A stretch of DNA of 64,000 bases from Sphingobium sp. (GTDB lineage Bacteria > Pseudomonadota > Alphaproteobacteria > Sphingomonadales > Sphingomonadaceae): positions 44,532 through 108,531 of the forward strand of contig JAGRES010000034.1 of NCBI GenBank assembly GCA_020446425.1, given 5' to 3'. The notes beneath the pieces are model-generated. The model did not search any database and was not told the DNA's origin. It saw only the letters and a program-made list of their open reading frames with translations. Each line of letters starts with the position of its first letter. Positions within the stretch are counted from its first letter, which is position 1. This document shows, piece by piece, positions 18,826-28,370 of this stretch. A program made the translations under genes and the position numbers.

Positions 18826-19502
18826 GACGCAACGCTTTCAAGGGCATAGCCATGGCGGCGTGCGCTCTGGCGGCAACACATGTTCATGCGCAGATATTCT
18901 ATGCACCGCCTGACCTGTCGACCCCGCCGGTTACGGGCGCAGAGCCGGAGCTGGGCCTGAACCTGCCCGGCGCCTCGGCCATCGAATTGAAGGCGGGGCT
19001 GCTCTGGCATTTCCGGGTGGCGATGAATGTCGCGGCCCTGCAATGCGATTTCGAGCCCGTGCTGCTGACGGTGAGCAATTACAACGCCACGCTGGCGCAT
19101 CATGAAAATGAGCTGAGCAGCGCATTCGACACGCTGACCGGCTATTTCCGTCGCACCAGAGGCGGCGGCGGCCGGGCGGCGACCAATGCGTTCGATCAGT
19201 ATAACACCAGGGTCTATTCCTCTTATTCGACCGTGCACGCGCAAAAGGACTTCTGTCAGGTGATGGGGCAGTCCGGGCGTGACGCCATATTCGCCGACCG
19301 GGGCGGCCTGTATCAGGTCGCGCAGCGCCGTATGGGGGAAATCAACCGCGCGCTGACACCTACGGGCGAGCAATATTTCACCAACCCCGCCTATAATTAT
19401 CGCACCACCCTGCCCTCCTTTTCCAAGAAATGCTGGAAGCGCGACGATCTGCGCGACAAATGCGTGGAGGATTGGAAGGAGCGCCTCGCCAAGGCGCAAT
19501 AG
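18822..19502 (+). CDS. Secreted hypothetical protein
   Basis: A 226-residue protein with a short signal peptide (MRRNAFKGIAMAACALAATHVHAQ). I do not recognise the family. The mature part has Cys residues (LQCDFEPV, KDFCQVMG, KKCWKRDD, DKCVEDW) suited to disulfide bonds in the periplasm, and many Tyr and Arg residues. It is coupled to the upstream lipoprotein gene and ends 2 bases before the convergent queE stop. Confidence 0.68.
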   Translation: MRRNAFKGIAMAACALAATHVHAQIFYAPPDLSTPPVTGAEPELGLNLPGASAIELKAGLLWHFRVAMNVAALQCDFEPVLLTVSNYNATLAHHENELSSAFDTLTGYFRRTRGGGGRAATNAFDQYNTRVYSSYSTVHAQKDFCQVMGQSGRDAIFADRGGLYQVAQRRMGEINRALTPTGEQYFTNPAYNYRTTLPSFSKKCWKRDDLRDKCVEDWKERLAKAQ

Positions 19503-19503
19503 G

Positions 19504-20154
19504 CTATTTCAGCCCCAGCAGCTTGTGATTTTGCAGCGACAGCCGCCATTGCGGGCGCTGCATCACGAAATCAATGCAGGCCGCTATATGCGTATTTCCG
19601 CTTCCAGCCTCATCGAGCGGCTGGAGAAGGAAATGCGCAAACTCCCATTGTTCCATATCGTGCAGCATATGCCCGGCAAGCGGCTCGGCGGGTTGTGGCC
19701 AGACCAGCTTCAGCTCGTCACCTGACCGCTGCACCACTTCGCTGCCCGCCTTGGGGCTGACGCAGACCCAGTCGACACCCGGGTGAACGGCCAAGGTGCC
19801 GTTGGTTTCGATGGCGATCTCAAAACCGGCTCCATGCAATGCATCGACGAGCGCGTCATCGACCTGCAGCATCGGTTCCCCGCCCGTCATGACTATATAG
19901 CGATTCTCGTTTCCCTCACCCCAGAGAGACGCAGCAGCAACCGCAACCGCCACCGCATCCGCGAATTTGCCGCCACCGGGGCCATCGGTACCGACGAAAT
20001 CCGTGTCACAAAAGCGGCAGACGGCACTCGCGCGGTCCTGCTCGCGCCCTGACCATAAATTGCACCCGGCAAAGCGCAGGAACACGGCCCTGCGCCCTGC
20101 ACGCAGCCCTTCCCCCTGCAGGGTCAGGAACATTTCCTTGACGGCGTAGCTCAT
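19504..20154 (-). CDS. queE: 7-carboxy-7-deazaguanine synthase
   Basis: A 216-residue radical-SAM enzyme that turns 6-carboxytetrahydropterin into 7-carboxy-7-deazaguanine on the way to queuosine. The N-terminus [20 protein letters not shown] is typical. The iron-sulfur cysteines are Cys31, Cys46 and Cys49, spaced CX14CX2C instead of CX3CX2C, a variant known in part of the QueE family. It overlaps queC by 4 bases. Confidence 0.93.
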   Translation of the reverse strand: MSYAVKEMFLTLQGEGLRAGRRAVFLRFAGCNLWSGREQDRASAVCRFCDTDFVGTDGPGGGKFADAVAVAVAAASLWGEGNENRYIVMTGGEPMLQVDDALVDALHGAGFEIAIETNGTLAVHPGVDWVCVSPKAGSEVVQRSGDELKLVWPQPAEPLAGHMLHDMEQWEFAHFLLQPLDEAGSGNTHIAACIDFVMQRPQWRLSLQNHKLLGLK

Positions 20155-20849
20155 GCGTAGCGCGTCGGGTCGGGCAGCCCGGCCTCAGCAAAACCCTTGG
20201 CGCGCAGACGGCAACTGTCGCACTGCCCGCAATGCTTGCCATCAGGCGTTGGATCATAGCAGGACCAGCTCAGCCCCGCATCCAGTCCCAACCGCGCCGC
20301 TTCCCTGGCGATATCCGCCTTGGTCATGTGCTGCAGCGGAGTGTTGATGCGTACGGGCGCACCTTCCACGCCAGCTTTGGTCGCCAGCGCAGCCATCGCC
20401 TGAAACGCGTCGATGAACTCGGCACGGCAATCGGGATAGCCTGAATAGTCAAGTGCATTCACACCGATGAAAATGTCCTGCGCACCCACGACTTCCGCAA
20501 AACCGAGGGTAAGGGACAGGAAGATCGTATTGCGCGCGGGCACATAGGTGACGGGTATGCCGCCTTCCCCGCTCGCGCCGATGCCGTCCTTCGGCACGTC
20601 GATATCGGCGGCTGTCAGGGCCGAACCGCCGAACGCCGTCAGGTCGAGCGGCAATATGACATGACGCTCCACCCCCAGCGACCGCGCAATGGCGCGTGCC
20701 GAATCCAGTTCAACCCGGTGCCGCTGATTATAATCAATCGTCAGCGCATAGAGGCGCAGCCCCGTCTCGCGCGCCAATGCAGCGGCCACGAAGCTGTCGA
20801 GCCCGCCCGAAAGCAGCACTACGGCCTTGGTATCGGAAATCCCGTTCAT
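20151..20849 (-). CDS. queC: 7-cyano-7-deazaguanine (preQ0) synthase
   Basis: A 232-residue ATP-dependent enzyme that converts 7-carboxy-7-deazaguanine to preQ0. The PP-loop LLSGGLDS is near the N-terminus, and zinc-binding cysteines lie in SCYDPT and [11 protein letters not shown] at the C-terminus. The start is set at ATG 20849 ([12 protein letters not shown]), which fits the family; the frame extends 19 codons further upstream, overlapping the preceding gene. queC and queE form a tight pair. queD and queF are not in this window. Confidence 0.93.
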   Translation of the reverse strand: MNGISDTKAVVLLSGGLDSFVAAALARETGLRLYALTIDYNQRHRVELDSARAIARSLGVERHVILPLDLTAFGGSALTAADIDVPKDGIGASGEGGIPVTYVPARNTIFLSLTLGFAEVVGAQDIFIGVNALDYSGYPDCRAEFIDAFQAMAALATKAGVEGAPVRINTPLQHMTKADIAREAARLGLDAGLSWSCYDPTPDGKHCGQCDSCRLRAKGFAEAGLPDPTRYA

Positions 20850-20896
20850 CTGTTGCGCGCTAACCGCATCGGCGCGCGGGCGCAACCCGGATAAGC

Positions 20897-21325
20897 CTAT
20901 TGGCAATCGCCGGTGCGACGCCCCTCAATCGACATGGAAAAAGGCGCGCCGTCGGCAATTCCCTGGGAATCTATCTGCACCAGACGCGGTGTTTCGACCC
21001 GCAAATCCGTGCGGCCCGTACCGGCTCCCTTGCACTCATAGGTCACAACCGCATGATCGGCGCTGTCGTTGACGACATAACGGCGGCAATCCCCATTGTT
21101 ATGACGCAGCTGAAGCAAACGGGACGGATCATCCAGGCATATACGCTTCGGTTTGCGGCTGCGTGCCTCCACGCCGCGCTCACGCAGCTCCCACTGGCCT
21201 TTTTCCAGACCACGAAGCGCATTCACATTAGGTGCTTTGGGCGCAGTTCCAGACGGCGACATCGCCGCCATGCTGATCACAGCAACCATACCGCATGAAG
21301 CCACACGCATAATCTGCATTGTCAT
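20897..21325 (-). CDS. Secreted protein, DUF3617-like
   Basis: A protein of about 142 residues with a hydrophobic signal-like start ([21 protein letters not shown]). The mature region ([54 protein letters not shown]) follows the pattern of the DUF3617 family of small alphaproteobacterial exported proteins with four cysteines. Function unknown. The start could also be the ATG at 21361 or 21319. It lies just upstream of queC on the same strand. Confidence 0.6.
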   Translation of the reverse strand: MTMQIMRVASCGMVAVISMAAMSPSGTAPKAPNVNALRGLEKGQWELRERGVEARSRKPKRICLDDPSRLLQLRHNNGDCRRYVVNDSADHAVVTYECKGAGTGRTDLRVETPRLVQIDSQGIADGAPFSMSIEGRRTGDCQ

Positions 21326-21457
21326 CGACACATACACCCCGCATCCCGACAGCGCCTGCATTCAGGCTGCTGATACTCTGCGTCCCCATAACGGCATAAC
21401 TAACAGAAGATTAAGGCGAAATCAGGACCTAAAATAGGGAAAGAGGGTTAATGCGCC

Positions 21458-22402
21458 TCAGTTGTCGAGACTGGCCAGCGCGATCGGAAAAACACGCGAA
21501 CAGAAGGCGCAATCGACATTGATATTGCCGGCCTCGTCCGCCATTTCCACACGCTCTCCGGCGGGAAACTGACCGATTACATTGCGGATATGCTGAACAT
21601 CGCAGCGGCAGCCTTTTGACAAGGCCAGCGTATCCTGCACCCGTACTTCCTCTTCCTCATGGAACAGGCGCCAGACGACAGACGCCAGATCCAGCGTTTC
21701 ATCGGTCAGCTCACTGGCGCTGATGGTGCTGGCCAATATCTGCACATGTTCCCATTCCGGATGGTCATGACGCACATGCAGGCGCTCGCGCCCCACTTCG
21801 CCTTCCGGCAGGTGCTGGACCAGCAGGCCACCCGCCACACATCCCTTGTCCGCTTCGTGCCGTACGTCGATCTGCACGAAGCTCGGGATCTGCTCCGACT
21901 GAAAGAAATAATGTTCCGCCGCCTTACCCAGCGATTCTCCTTCGAGCGGCACGATGCCCTGATAGCGGTGCGCCTCCATTCCGGCGGTTTCTGCCTGGTC
22001 GATGGTGATCGCCAGATATCCCTTGCCGAACAGGCCGAACAAGGTCGGGTCGGTGCCCTGCATCGCCAGCTTTTCGGGGTCGAACTGCACATAGCCGCGC
22101 AGCGCGCCGCCATCAGGCGATGCCATATAGTCGGCCACCAGCAGGCTGATGACGCCCGCCTCGGTTTGCGCCTGCAGCGTCAATTGGCCCCGGTCGTTCT
22201 TGAGCGTGCTGCCCAGCAGCGCCGCCAGCACCAGCGCCTCGGCCAGCAAAGCCTCGATCACCGGCGGATAGGCATGAGCCGACAATATTTCATCGAGGGC
22301 CGGACCAAGGCGCACCACGCGGCCGCGCGCATGGCGCGACGCTATGGTGAAGCCCAGACCCTCATCTTTACGGCCTTCGCTCACAATCGGCCCAGCGCCC
22401 AT
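21458..22402 (-). CDS. hslO: Hsp33 redox-regulated chaperone
   Basis: A 314-residue holdase chaperone activated by oxidation. The C-terminal zinc switch is CRC (in [10 protein letters not shown]) and CAFC (in [10 protein letters not shown]), the classic CXC...CXXC pattern. The N-terminal fold segment [23 protein letters not shown] is typical. The frame is open well upstream, but homologues begin about 10-15 residues before the FTI segment. ATG 22402 is chosen; GTG 22384, overlapping the argF stop, is a good alternative. It is the last gene of argD-argF-hslO. Confidence 0.9.
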   Translation of the reverse strand: MGAGPIVSEGRKDEGLGFTIASRHARGRVVRLGPALDEILSAHAYPPVIEALLAEALVLAALLGSTLKNDRGQLTLQAQTEAGVISLLVADYMASPDGGALRGYVQFDPEKLAMQGTDPTLFGLFGKGYLAITIDQAETAGMEAHRYQGIVPLEGESLGKAAEHYFFQSEQIPSFVQIDVRHEADKGCVAGGLLVQHLPEGEVGRERLHVRHDHPEWEHVQILASTISASELTDETLDLASVVWRLFHEEEEVRVQDTLALSKGCRCDVQHIRNVIGQFPAGERVEMADEAGNINVDCAFCSRVFPIALASLDN

Positions 22403-23307
22403 AAAAGCACCGATTTCTGGGCGTGAAGGCGATTTTCTGCCTCGTCCCAGATCAGCGATTGCGGACCGTCGATCACCGCATCCACCACTTCCTCGCCACG
22501 ATGCGCAGGCAGGCAGTGGAGGAACTTGGCGTCCGGTTTGGCGAGCGCCATCAATGCCTCGGTCACCTGATAAGGCATCATCGCCGCAAGCTTTTCCTCG
22601 GCATGGGCCTGGCCCATCGAAACCCAAGTATCGGTAACGACGACATCCGCACCACGCGCCGCTTCGAGCGGATCACGCGTGAGTACTATATTTGCGCCCT
22701 GTCCTTTTGCCTGTTCGGCGAAGCTGGGATCGGGATCATAGCCTTGCGGCACACCGATGCGCACATCGAACTTCATCAGCCCGGCCGCCTCGACAATCGA
22801 ATGCAGCACATTATTGCCATCGCCAAGCCACGCCCATTGGCTGCCCGGCAAGGCAAGACCATGTTCGATCACGGTCAGCAAATCGGCCATGATCTGGCAG
22901 GGATGCGACAGGTCGGTCAGGCCGTTGATGACAGGGACAGTGGCATAGTGCGCCATTTCCTCGATCTTGGCATGATCGTCGGTGCGGATCATGATCGCAT
23001 CGCACATGCGCGACAGCACGCGTGCCGTGTCCGCAACCGTTTCACCGCGCCCCAGTTGCGATGTGCCGCCGTCAAGGATCAGGCTGGTGCCGCCGAGCTG
23101 GCGGATCGCCATATCGAACGACACGCGGGTACGGGTCGAGTTCTTCTCGAAGATCATCGCCAGCGTATGCCCGGCAAGCGGCGCATCGCTGTCGATAGCG
23201 CCCTTGGGCTGGCCCGCGCGCGACGCCTTGCGGTCGATGGCATCGGCGATCATCCCCGCCATCGCATCGGCGCCCGCATCGGACAGGTTCAGGAAATGCC
23301 GTGTCAT
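22381..23307 (-). CDS. argF: Ornithine carbamoyltransferase
   Basis: A 308-residue enzyme that makes citrulline from ornithine and carbamoyl phosphate. The carbamoyl-phosphate motif STRTRVSFD and the ornithine-site [11 protein letters not shown] are intact, and [11 protein letters not shown] is present. The start at 23307 has GGGAGGAC just upstream; the longer frame would enter argD and is not used. It follows argD by 10 bases. Confidence 0.95.
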   Translation of the reverse strand: MTRHFLNLSDAGADAMAGMIADAIDRKASRAGQPKGAIDSDAPLAGHTLAMIFEKNSTRTRVSFDMAIRQLGGTSLILDGGTSQLGRGETVADTARVLSRMCDAIMIRTDDHAKIEEMAHYATVPVINGLTDLSHPCQIMADLLTVIEHGLALPGSQWAWLGDGNNVLHSIVEAAGLMKFDVRIGVPQGYDPDPSFAEQAKGQGANIVLTRDPLEAARGADVVVTDTWVSMGQAHAEEKLAAMMPYQVTEALMALAKPDAKFLHCLPAHRGEEVVDAVIDGPQSLIWDEAENRLHAQKSVLLWALGRL

Positions 23308-23317
23308 CCCGTCCTCC

Positions 23318-24508
23318 CTAGCTGGTTGCAGGCGGGGTGTAATCCCGCGCGCCAGCAGAAAGTTTTTCAATACATTCAGCGATATGGCCTTCATTGATGA
23401 CAAGTGGCGGCAAGAGGCGCACAACATTGTCACCTGCCGCAACCGTCAGCAGGCCATGATTATCGCGCAGATGTGCGACAAAAGCGCGACTGTCGCTCTT
23501 GAGCTTCAGACCCAGCATCAATCCCTTGCCACGGACGCTGTCGAACAGCGTGTCATGATTGGGAATGAGCTGCTCCAGCGCGCTGCGCAGGCGCTCACCC
23601 ATCGCATTCACATGCGCGAGGAATTCCGGCTCGTTGATGATGCTCCACACGGTGCCGCCCACGGCCATGGCGAGCGGATTGCCACCATAGGTGGAGCCAT
23701 GGGTGCCTGCCACCATGCCCTTGGCCGCTTCCTCGGTCGCTAGGCACGCACCTAGCGGGAAGCCCGCGCCAATACCCTTGGCAACCGACATGATGTCCGG
23801 CGCGATGCCATATTGCTCATGCGCGAACAGCGTACCCGTGCGGCCAACGCCACACTGCACCTCATCCAGAATCAGCAGCAGGCCATGTTCATCACATAGC
23901 GCACGCAGCCCCTGCAGGAATTCCTGCGTGCAGGGCATCATGCCGCCTTCGCCCTGAACCGGCTCGACCAGGAAACCGGCGGTCTCCACATCTATTGCCG
24001 CCTTGGCCGCTTCCAGATCGTTGAAAGGCACAACATCGAAACCGGGCAATAGCGGCTCGAAACCCTCGCGCATCTTGGGCTGATTGGTCGCCGAGATCGT
24101 GCCAAGCGTCCGCCCGTGAAAGGCATTGGTGAAGCTGATGATCTTGTGCCGGTTCGGCTCTCCATTGGCGAAATGATAGCGGCGCGCGGTCTTGATCGCG
24201 CATTCCACCGCCTCGGCGCCGCTGTTCGTGAAGAACACCGTGTCCGCAAAGGTAGAGTCGACAATCTGCTGTGCGAATTTCTCGCCCTGCGGGCTGCCGT
24301 ACATGTTCGACACATGCATCAGGGTAGCGGCCTGATCCGCAATCGCCTTGACCAGACGCGGGTCGCCATGCCCCAGCGCGTTGACCGCAATACCGCTGGC
24401 AAAGTCGAGATAGCGCTCGCCGCGCTCGCCAATCAGATAACAGCCTTCGCCTCGCACCGGACGCACACCGCACCGGGGATAAACGGGCATGAGCGGCGTA
24501 ATCGACAT
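23318..24508 (-). CDS. argD: Acetylornithine/succinyldiaminopimelate aminotransferase
   Basis: A 396-residue class-III PLP aminotransferase of arginine (and possibly lysine) synthesis. The PLP site is seen as [15 protein letters not shown] and [17 protein letters not shown] with the Schiff-base lysine, and the N-terminal [15 protein letters not shown] is typical. The start at 24508 has AAGGGAAGC upstream. It heads the argD-argF-hslO transcript, whose promoter must lie in the ~70 bases before it. Confidence 0.95.
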   Translation of the reverse strand: MSITPLMPVYPRCGVRPVRGEGCYLIGERGERYLDFASGIAVNALGHGDPRLVKAIADQAATLMHVSNMYGSPQGEKFAQQIVDSTFADTVFFTNSGAEAVECAIKTARRYHFANGEPNRHKIISFTNAFHGRTLGTISATNQPKMREGFEPLLPGFDVVPFNDLEAAKAAIDVETAGFLVEPVQGEGGMMPCTQEFLQGLRALCDEHGLLLILDEVQCGVGRTGTLFAHEQYGIAPDIMSVAKGIGAGFPLGACLATEEAAKGMVAGTHGSTYGGNPLAMAVGGTVWSIINEPEFLAHVNAMGERLRSALEQLIPNHDTLFDSVRGKGLMLGLKLKSDSRAFVAHLRDNHGLLTVAAGDNVVRLLPPLVINEGHIAECIEKLSAGARDYTPPATS

Positions 24509-24580
24509 GAGCTTCCCTTTCAGTATGGCGGAAGGCCGGTTGATGACCATGCGTCTTTGCATGGCCGTAAAATCAAACGC

Positions 24581-24606
24581 AAAAAGGCGACCCCGCCGGG
24601 CCGCCC
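24581..24606 (-). terminator. Intrinsic terminator after fliS
   Basis: On the minus strand GGCGGCC pairs with GGTCGCC (one mismatch) and is followed by TTTTTGCGTTTG. It lies about 50 bases after the fliS stop and ends the fliD-fliS transcript before argD. Confidence 0.65.
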
Positions 24607-24655
24607 TTGTTGCGAGACGCGCCTATATCGCGGCGCGTGCCCTATCGTCAACCAT

Positions 24656-25048
24656 TCAGCCGATCTGGTTCCAGGCAGTGGCTATTTCCGCAACGATGGC
24701 GTGGGCGCGGCGGACATGGGCAGAATTGCCGTCCTGATGCGCAGCCAGCATCAATTTGCGAGTTTCGCGGTAAACGACGGCCAGGCTGACGGCAATGTCA
24801 CCGCCACGTTCAAAGTCCAGGCTGGAATCGAGCGCATGAACGATGGAAAGCGCGCGCAAATGCTTATCGTTCGCCCTTGTACGGTCGCCATGTTCCAGCG
24901 CCGCCGCGCATGCATCCATCGCCAGTAGCAGCTCCTCAAACAAGATCTTGATAAGACCGTGCGGCGTCGCGCTCTCGACGCGGCTTCCCGCGTGAACGGC
25001 GGCATAGCGGCGGCTGGCGGCTCCGGCGAAACCTGGCGATTGGTACAT
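24656..25048 (-). CDS. fliS: Flagellin export chaperone FliS
   Basis: A 130-residue helical cytoplasmic chaperone that binds the flagellin C-terminus until export. Family features are the N-terminal YQSPGF...YAAV segment, SATPHGLIKILFEELLLAMD and the helical remainder ending ETRKLMLAAHQD. It follows fliD by 58 bases and shares its transcript. Confidence 0.9.
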   Translation of the reverse strand: MYQSPGFAGAASRRYAAVHAGSRVESATPHGLIKILFEELLLAMDACAAALEHGDRTRANDKHLRALSIVHALDSSLDFERGGDIAVSLAVVYRETRKLMLAAHQDGNSAHVRRAHAIVAEIATAWNQIG

Positions 25049-25106
25049 GGCAATTCTGGTCCTTGGTTGTTTTTATTTATGATATTGCGGAAGAAACTGG
25101 CTGAAA

Positions 25107-26513
25107 TCAGCCGTCCTTGTTGCTCCACAGCGCAACCTGCTGGTCGAGGTAGCTCTGCGTTGCGCGGAATGCGCCGAGCTGGGTCGCGAGGCGAGTATAA
25201 ACGATGCTGAGACGTTCCTCATAATCGGCCATGTCGCTGTCGAGCTTTTCAAGCTGCTTGCTCAGTTCTTTCTGCAGCGATTCATATTTGCTCTTCGATG
25301 AGGCAAGCGGACCACCATCGGCCTGCAGATTGTCACGGATTTTCTGAACTGCGGCGGCAAGGCCCGGATCGGTGTCGGTGCTGGTGGTAGGATTGAGCAT
25401 CAGCGCCACACCACCCGGATCGGCCAATATGGCGGCGTCGAGGCGCGCGCTATCAAGCGACAGCGTGCCGTCGATGTTGGTCTTGATGCCAAGATCGTTG
25501 AGCGTCTTGTAGTTGCCGGTGCTGGCGAGCTGTGTCGTCGTCAGCCTGCCAAGCTGGTTCTTCATTTCGCGAATGGCCGTGTCACTGGCCAATACGCCGG
25601 CCGTGCTCGCATCGGCGCCGGTCACGCTGGCGGTATTCAGTGCGCTGCGCAACGTGTTGTAGGCGCTGATGAATTCGTTCACCAGGTCCTTGGTGCTCTT
25701 GGTCGGCTGGTTGGTCGCCAACGTAACCGTGGTACCCGGAGCTGCCTTGTTCAGGTCGATGCGCAGGAACGGGATCGCATTTTCCAGCGTATTCGTGTCG
25801 TTCTGCATTTCAACGCCGTCGATGAATACGATACTGTCCAGCGCGCTCTGGCGCTTGGTCATGCCGCCCGTTGCGCCATCGAATGTAAAGCGCTGCAGGT
25901 CGATGTCGGCGGTATCCGTCGCTTCGTTCGTCAGGGTGAACGCATTGGCATCGCCGGTCGCGCCTTTCAGCACGAGGCGCGCGCCGCGATTATCACCGAC
26001 GATTGTCGCGGTTACGCCCGCATCTGCAGCGTTGATCGCATCGGCAAGGCCACCAAGCGTGTTGTTGGTGCCATCAATAGTGATGGTATGCGCGCCGGAC
26101 GCAGTGGTGAGCGTCAGTGTGCCGAGGCCGACAGGCTGGTTGATGTCGGCGAGATTGACCGATTCGAGAATCTGGCCGGAAGCAAGCTGGGACACTTCGA
26201 TCTGCGCCGGCAGACCCTTGGGCGTGCCGCCCGGCAGGGAACTGACCGCGACGATGGTGGGATCGTTAGAGGCTGGCTGGCCGGAAAAGCTGCTGTCTTT
26301 CAGGACATCGGTCAGCGCGCTTGAGAAGGTATCGAGCGAGGACGCAGCGCTGGCAAGCGCGGAAATGCGTGCATTATTGTCCGAAAGGCGGCCGGTGAGC
26401 ACCTCCTGTTTCGGCGCCCGCGTCGCCGCGACGAGCTGCGTAACAATCGCAGAGGTGTCGATGCTGTTCGACCCCTGCAATATGCTGACAATGCTACCAC
26501 CAATGTTTGGCAT
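25107..26513 (-). CDS. fliD: Flagellar filament cap protein FliD
   Basis: A 468-residue cap protein (hook-associated protein 2) that helps flagellin fold at the filament tip. The N-terminal SIDTSAIVTQLVAATRAP, the middle FLRIDLNKAAPGTTVTLAT and the C-terminal heptad-like ending with LATQLGAFRATQSYLDQQV are typical. Start ATG 26513 is preferred because GGAAGGG then has normal spacing; the ATG at 26519 sits too close. A FliA-type promoter lies just upstream. Confidence 0.93.
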   Translation of the reverse strand: MPNIGGSIVSILQGSNSIDTSAIVTQLVAATRAPKQEVLTGRLSDNNARISALASAASSLDTFSSALTDVLKDSSFSGQPASNDPTIVAVSSLPGGTPKGLPAQIEVSQLASGQILESVNLADINQPVGLGTLTLTTASGAHTITIDGTNNTLGGLADAINAADAGVTATIVGDNRGARLVLKGATGDANAFTLTNEATDTADIDLQRFTFDGATGGMTKRQSALDSIVFIDGVEMQNDTNTLENAIPFLRIDLNKAAPGTTVTLATNQPTKSTKDLVNEFISAYNTLRSALNTASVTGADASTAGVLASDTAIREMKNQLGRLTTTQLASTGNYKTLNDLGIKTNIDGTLSLDSARLDAAILADPGGVALMLNPTTSTDTDPGLAAAVQKIRDNLQADGGPLASSKSKYESLQKELSKQLEKLDSDMADYEERLSIVYTRLATQLGAFRATQSYLDQQVALWSNKDG

Positions 26514-26534
26514 GTTCATCCCTTCCAACCAGTA

Positions 26535-26561
26535 AGAACGGCATAGCAGCGCAAGGTTTTA
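26535..26561 (-). promoter_or_regulatory. FliA (sigma-28) promoter of fliD-fliS
   Basis: On the minus strand TAAA (26561-26558) is followed after exactly 15 bases by GCCGTTCT (26542-26535). This matches the sigma-28 pattern TAAA-N15-GCCGATAA in all positions of both cores and has the same -10 form as the flagellin promoters. It ends 22 bases before the fliD start. Confidence 0.8.
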
Positions 26562-26595
26562 GAGTGATTAAAGGCGATTTTTTTGTTGGAATCGC

Positions 26596-26631
26596 AAAAA
26601 AACAGCCGCCCAGAATGTCTGGACGGCTGGA
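26596..26631 (-). terminator. Intrinsic terminator at the end of the long fli-flhB operon
   Basis: On the minus strand CAGCCGTCCAGA pairs with TCTGGGCGGCTG (one G-T pair) and is followed by seven Ts. It comes 29 bases after the stop of the small unknown gene and separates the long operon from fliD. The T run also forms part of a sigma-54-like element (GG-N10-GC). Confidence 0.85.
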
Positions 26632-26632
26632 A

Positions 26633-26648
26633 CCGGCAAAAACCTTTT
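26633..26648 (-). promoter_or_regulatory. FlbD-box-like motif upstream of fliD
   Basis: The plus strand reads CCGGCAAAAA here. The same core recurs upstream of both flagellins and flgB. It resembles the ftr elements bound by FlbD in Caulobacter. It sits about 75 bases upstream of the fliD FliA promoter. Confidence 0.4.
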
Positions 26649-26659
26649 CTGACGACCGG

Positions 26660-27121
26660 TCAGGCGGGCATTGCGAGCAGTTGATCGACTGTACCGGTAC
26701 CGACATTTGCCTGTGCGGCACGCGTAAGCGCAGCTTCCTGAGCCATCGCACGCGCCACTTGTATGGCATGTTCGATCTGGTCCTTGCTGGCAGGCGGCAG
26801 CGGTATGACAACCGTGGGCTCGGGGCGCAGCGCCTCGATCTGGCTCTGGGCCTGCTCACGAGCGACCTGCCTGTCTGAGATATTGGCACCCATCTGCGAC
26901 AATATATCCGCAATCCGTGCCTGCACCCGCGCATAGTCCGATGCGCTCGCCATATGCTCACGCCGCGCCTGCTCGCCGCCATCACCACCGGTATTGGCAT
27001 GCTCCGCGCCATTTGCCGTCGCGCCGCTGGGATGCACAGGCGTGACGGGGGGAACGATACGCACCGGCGGTGCGACACGATCTGCCGTCAGGCTGTCTAT
27101 TCGAGGCACAAATTCATTCAT
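26660..27121 (-). CDS. Small unknown protein in the flagellar operon
   Basis: A 153-residue protein that I do not recognise. It begins MNEFVPRIDSLTADRV, then has a proline-rich and Gly/Asn-rich linker (about 20-55), and ends with a helical, Gln/Ala-rich half (ARVQARIADILSQMG, QVAREQAQSQIEAL, IEHAIQVARAMAQEA). It has no signal peptide or membrane helix. It is the last gene before the operon terminator, 88 bases after flhB, so a role in export or assembly is likely but unproven. Confidence 0.65.
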   Translation of the reverse strand: MNEFVPRIDSLTADRVAPPVRIVPPVTPVHPSGATANGAEHANTGGDGGEQARREHMASASDYARVQARIADILSQMGANISDRQVAREQAQSQIEALRPEPTVVIPLPPASKDQIEHAIQVARAMAQEAALTRAAQANVGTGTVDQLLAMPA

Positions 27122-27209
27122 GGCACCACTAATAGAGGGGGCCTGTAAACTATTGGTGCGCAAATGGTCTTAAGCTGGAATTTACTATATTCTGTGGAAA
27201 GATAAATTT

Positions 27210-28367
27210 CTATCCATCTGATTTTCTGACTTTTTTACCGTCACCATCAAACATAAGGTCATCCGGCAAGTCGATATGCGGACGGTCCATTTCGCTCGCC
27301 ATCTGGTTTTCGATGCGGAAGATGAAGGCCAATATGGTCGCAATCGCCATATAGAGCGCCTCGTCGACCTGCTGGCCCACGCGCGAGGTGAAGTAGATCG
27401 CACGGGTCAGCTCCGGATATTGCAGCACAGGCACCCGGTTGGCGTCGGCCAGTTCCCTGATCGCGAAGGCGATCGCGTCGCAGCCGCGCGCCACGACCAC
27501 AGGCGCTGTGTCCTGCCCGGGCTTGTAGCGCAGCGCGACGGCAAAGTGGGTCGGGTTCATCAGGACCACACTGGCCTCCGCCACGGCCTTGCGCGCACCG
27601 CCCGACATCGTCTCATATTGCTTGCGGCGAATATGCCCTTTCAGCTCCGGCGAGCCTTCGGTTTCCTTGTTTTCGTCCTTGATGTCCTGCTTGCTCATCG
27701 CCAGACGCTTGCCGCGCTGGAACATCTGCGACGGCACGTCGATGCCCGCGATCAGGAACAGCGCGCCTGCCATCACCACGCAAGCCAGCGTGAAGATATT
27801 GCCGACCTCGACCAATGCGCCATTAAGGCCGGTTGATCCCATGGCGGTAATCTGCGTCAGCCGGTCCCACACCAGCCACAGGCCGATGGAACCCAGCAGC
27901 GCGACCTTGGCAATGGACTTGCCCAGTTCGATAAGGCCATTGACGCCGAACATGCGCTTGAGGCCGCTGGCTGGATTGAGCTTGGAGGCTTTGAACTGAA
28001 ACGCTTTGGCCCTGAACCCGAGCGAGCCCAGCAATGCGGGTGTGGCGACAGCCGCCAATATGCACGCCAGCATGATCCCGCCAATGGGGAACAACAGGCC
28101 CGAGGACAGGCTGATAGTCCGCTGGGCAGGCTCGAACTGCAAAATATCATCGCGCCCGAAGCGCAGCCCCTGCACCAGCATGTCCTGCAATGCGCGCATG
28201 ATCATCGGTCCACCGACCGCCAGCCAGGCCGCGCCCGCCATCACCACCATTGCCGTCGAAAGCTCTTTCGACTGAAGGATGTCGCCTTCCTTGGCGGCAT
28301 CGGCCAGCTTTTTTGGTGTCGGCTTTTCGGTCTTTTCACCGCCGCCATTATTGGATTGCTGCGCCAT
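27210..28367 (-). CDS. flhB: Flagellar export switch protein FlhB
   Basis: A 385-residue inner-membrane protein that switches the export apparatus from rod/hook to filament substrates. It has four hydrophobic helices in the first ~210 residues and a cytoplasmic tail with the autocleavage motif NPTH (271-274). The N-terminus EKTEKPTPKKL is typical. It overlaps no neighbour; fliR ends 3 bases upstream. Confidence 0.95.
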   Translation of the reverse strand: MAQQSNNGGGEKTEKPTPKKLADAAKEGDILQSKELSTAMVVMAGAAWLAVGGPMIMRALQDMLVQGLRFGRDDILQFEPAQRTISLSSGLLFPIGGIMLACILAAVATPALLGSLGFRAKAFQFKASKLNPASGLKRMFGVNGLIELGKSIAKVALLGSIGLWLVWDRLTQITAMGSTGLNGALVEVGNIFTLACVVMAGALFLIAGIDVPSQMFQRGKRLAMSKQDIKDENKETEGSPELKGHIRRKQYETMSGGARKAVAEASVVLMNPTHFAVALRYKPGQDTAPVVVARGCDAIAFAIRELADANRVPVLQYPELTRAIYFTSRVGQQVDEALYMAIATILAFIFRIENQMASEMDRPHIDLPDDLMFDGDGKKVRKSDG

Positions 28368-28370
28368 AGC

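Noticed and set aside
20850-21460. preQ1 riboswitch before the queC-queE genes
   Set aside because: No pseudoknot-forming preQ1 aptamer pattern was recognisable upstream of queC or the preceding gene.
22381-23442. Long argF frame beginning inside argD
   Set aside because: The family start and a strong ribosome site are at 23307; the upstream part is argD read in another frame.
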